64,000 bases of DNA from Motacilla alba alba (lineage: Eukaryota > Chordata > Aves > Passeriformes > Motacillidae). The translations under genes were made by a program, and so were the position numbers. The stretch is from assembly GCF_015832195.1 (NCBI RefSeq), contig NC_052019.1, positions 6,298,872-6,362,871 on the forward strand, given 5' to 3'. Below are positions 63,426-64,000 of the stretch, in pieces; within the stretch, counting starts at the first letter, position 1; the number at the start of each line of letters is the position of its first letter. Under the pieces are notes generated by a model. That model searched no databases and was not told the DNA's origin. It worked only from the letters and a program-made list of their open reading frames with translations.

Positions 63426-64000
63426 CTGCAATTTAGATAAATGCATTGGGTTTGTAATTTTTTAAAATTTGTAATTTTTAAAAAAATTTAAAAACAGCAC
63501 CGTGAATTGCATGCAAAAAGGAATCAGTTCAGCTGCTGGTATCATTAAATTTATCCAAATTTCAGAACACATTTAGAGAAAATGAAACTCTTTTAGCTCA
63601 CAGTGAACATGAAAACTTTACAGAATTTTGCAGCGTTCAAAATCCAGTGGTCTCTAAAGCATTCAAAGTTTGAAAACTGACACCTTGCCTAGGCAGGGAG
63701 ACAAATTGTCCATTGCTGGAAAAGCACAGACCTCAGGCAGCTGGTCTGCATGAGGGCTACAAGCAGCCTCCTGGTGACCTTGACTTTGCGTTTTGTTTAT
63801 CATCAGCACTCCTTTCTGCTGCTCAAGTGGATTCTGTACCATTTTATTTCATTAGTGAATTTTGGGGTTTTATTTTTCATTTTATTTGTTTTCTCACTTG
63901 TCACTAATTCTTCTTATTGACACTGTTTCCCAAATCTGGTAGTAATGCAAAAATTGTCCATAGACATAATTATTAAATATCATAACTTGTTTTTACTTTT

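Noticed and set aside
1..64000. CRISPR arrays, operons, tRNA or rRNA genes
   Set aside because: No regularly spaced repeats with unique spacers, no closely packed genes, and no cloverleaf or rRNA sequence was recognised by eye.

Overview
The window is vertebrate nuclear DNA, most probably from a bird and perhaps a songbird. It has sparse small exons with GT-AG introns, several 3' fragments of CR1 (the main avian LINE), an ERVL-type solo LTR and a retroviral env/LTR remnant. It also carries two neighbouring genes known from the FGFRL1-RNF212-TMED11-SPON2 block of vertebrate chromosomes. The species is inferred, not proven. All exon calls come from reading the sequence, with splice phases checked by hand; no alignment or RNA evidence was available.

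Layout. Positions 1 to about 40,940 hold no exon I can support. This is intergenic sequence with CR1 fragments, one LTR (5949-6632), simple repeats and a perfect short inverted repeat (35643-35671). Positions 40,987-57,395 on the minus strand carry a complete RNF212 gene: 11 coding exons, an open frame of 302 codons and a CpG-rich promoter at 57.24-57.57 kb. Its introns hold a 252-bp retroviral LTR with the tail of an env gene (intron 3), a CR1 fragment (intron 2) and a nearly perfect 79-bp tandem duplication (intron 1). Positions 60,102-63,425, also minus strand, hold the last three coding exons of a p24-family cargo receptor, TMED11; its first exons lie beyond the right edge.

Function. RNF212 is a RING-type (Zip3-like) SUMO/ubiquitin ligase that stabilises meiotic crossover intermediates on the synaptonemal complex. 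TMED11 would act in vesicle traffic between ER and Golgi. They are tandem neighbours with 2.7 kb between the TMED11 stop and the RNF212 start, with no evident functional link. The points most worth checking are the two frame-compatible versions of RNF212 exon 7, the RNF212 C-terminus with a possible GC donor, the 79-bp duplication, the intact TMED11 coding exons (a pseudogene in human), and an unexplained minus-strand frame at 36.9-37.1 kb. I did not find a clearly new biological system.
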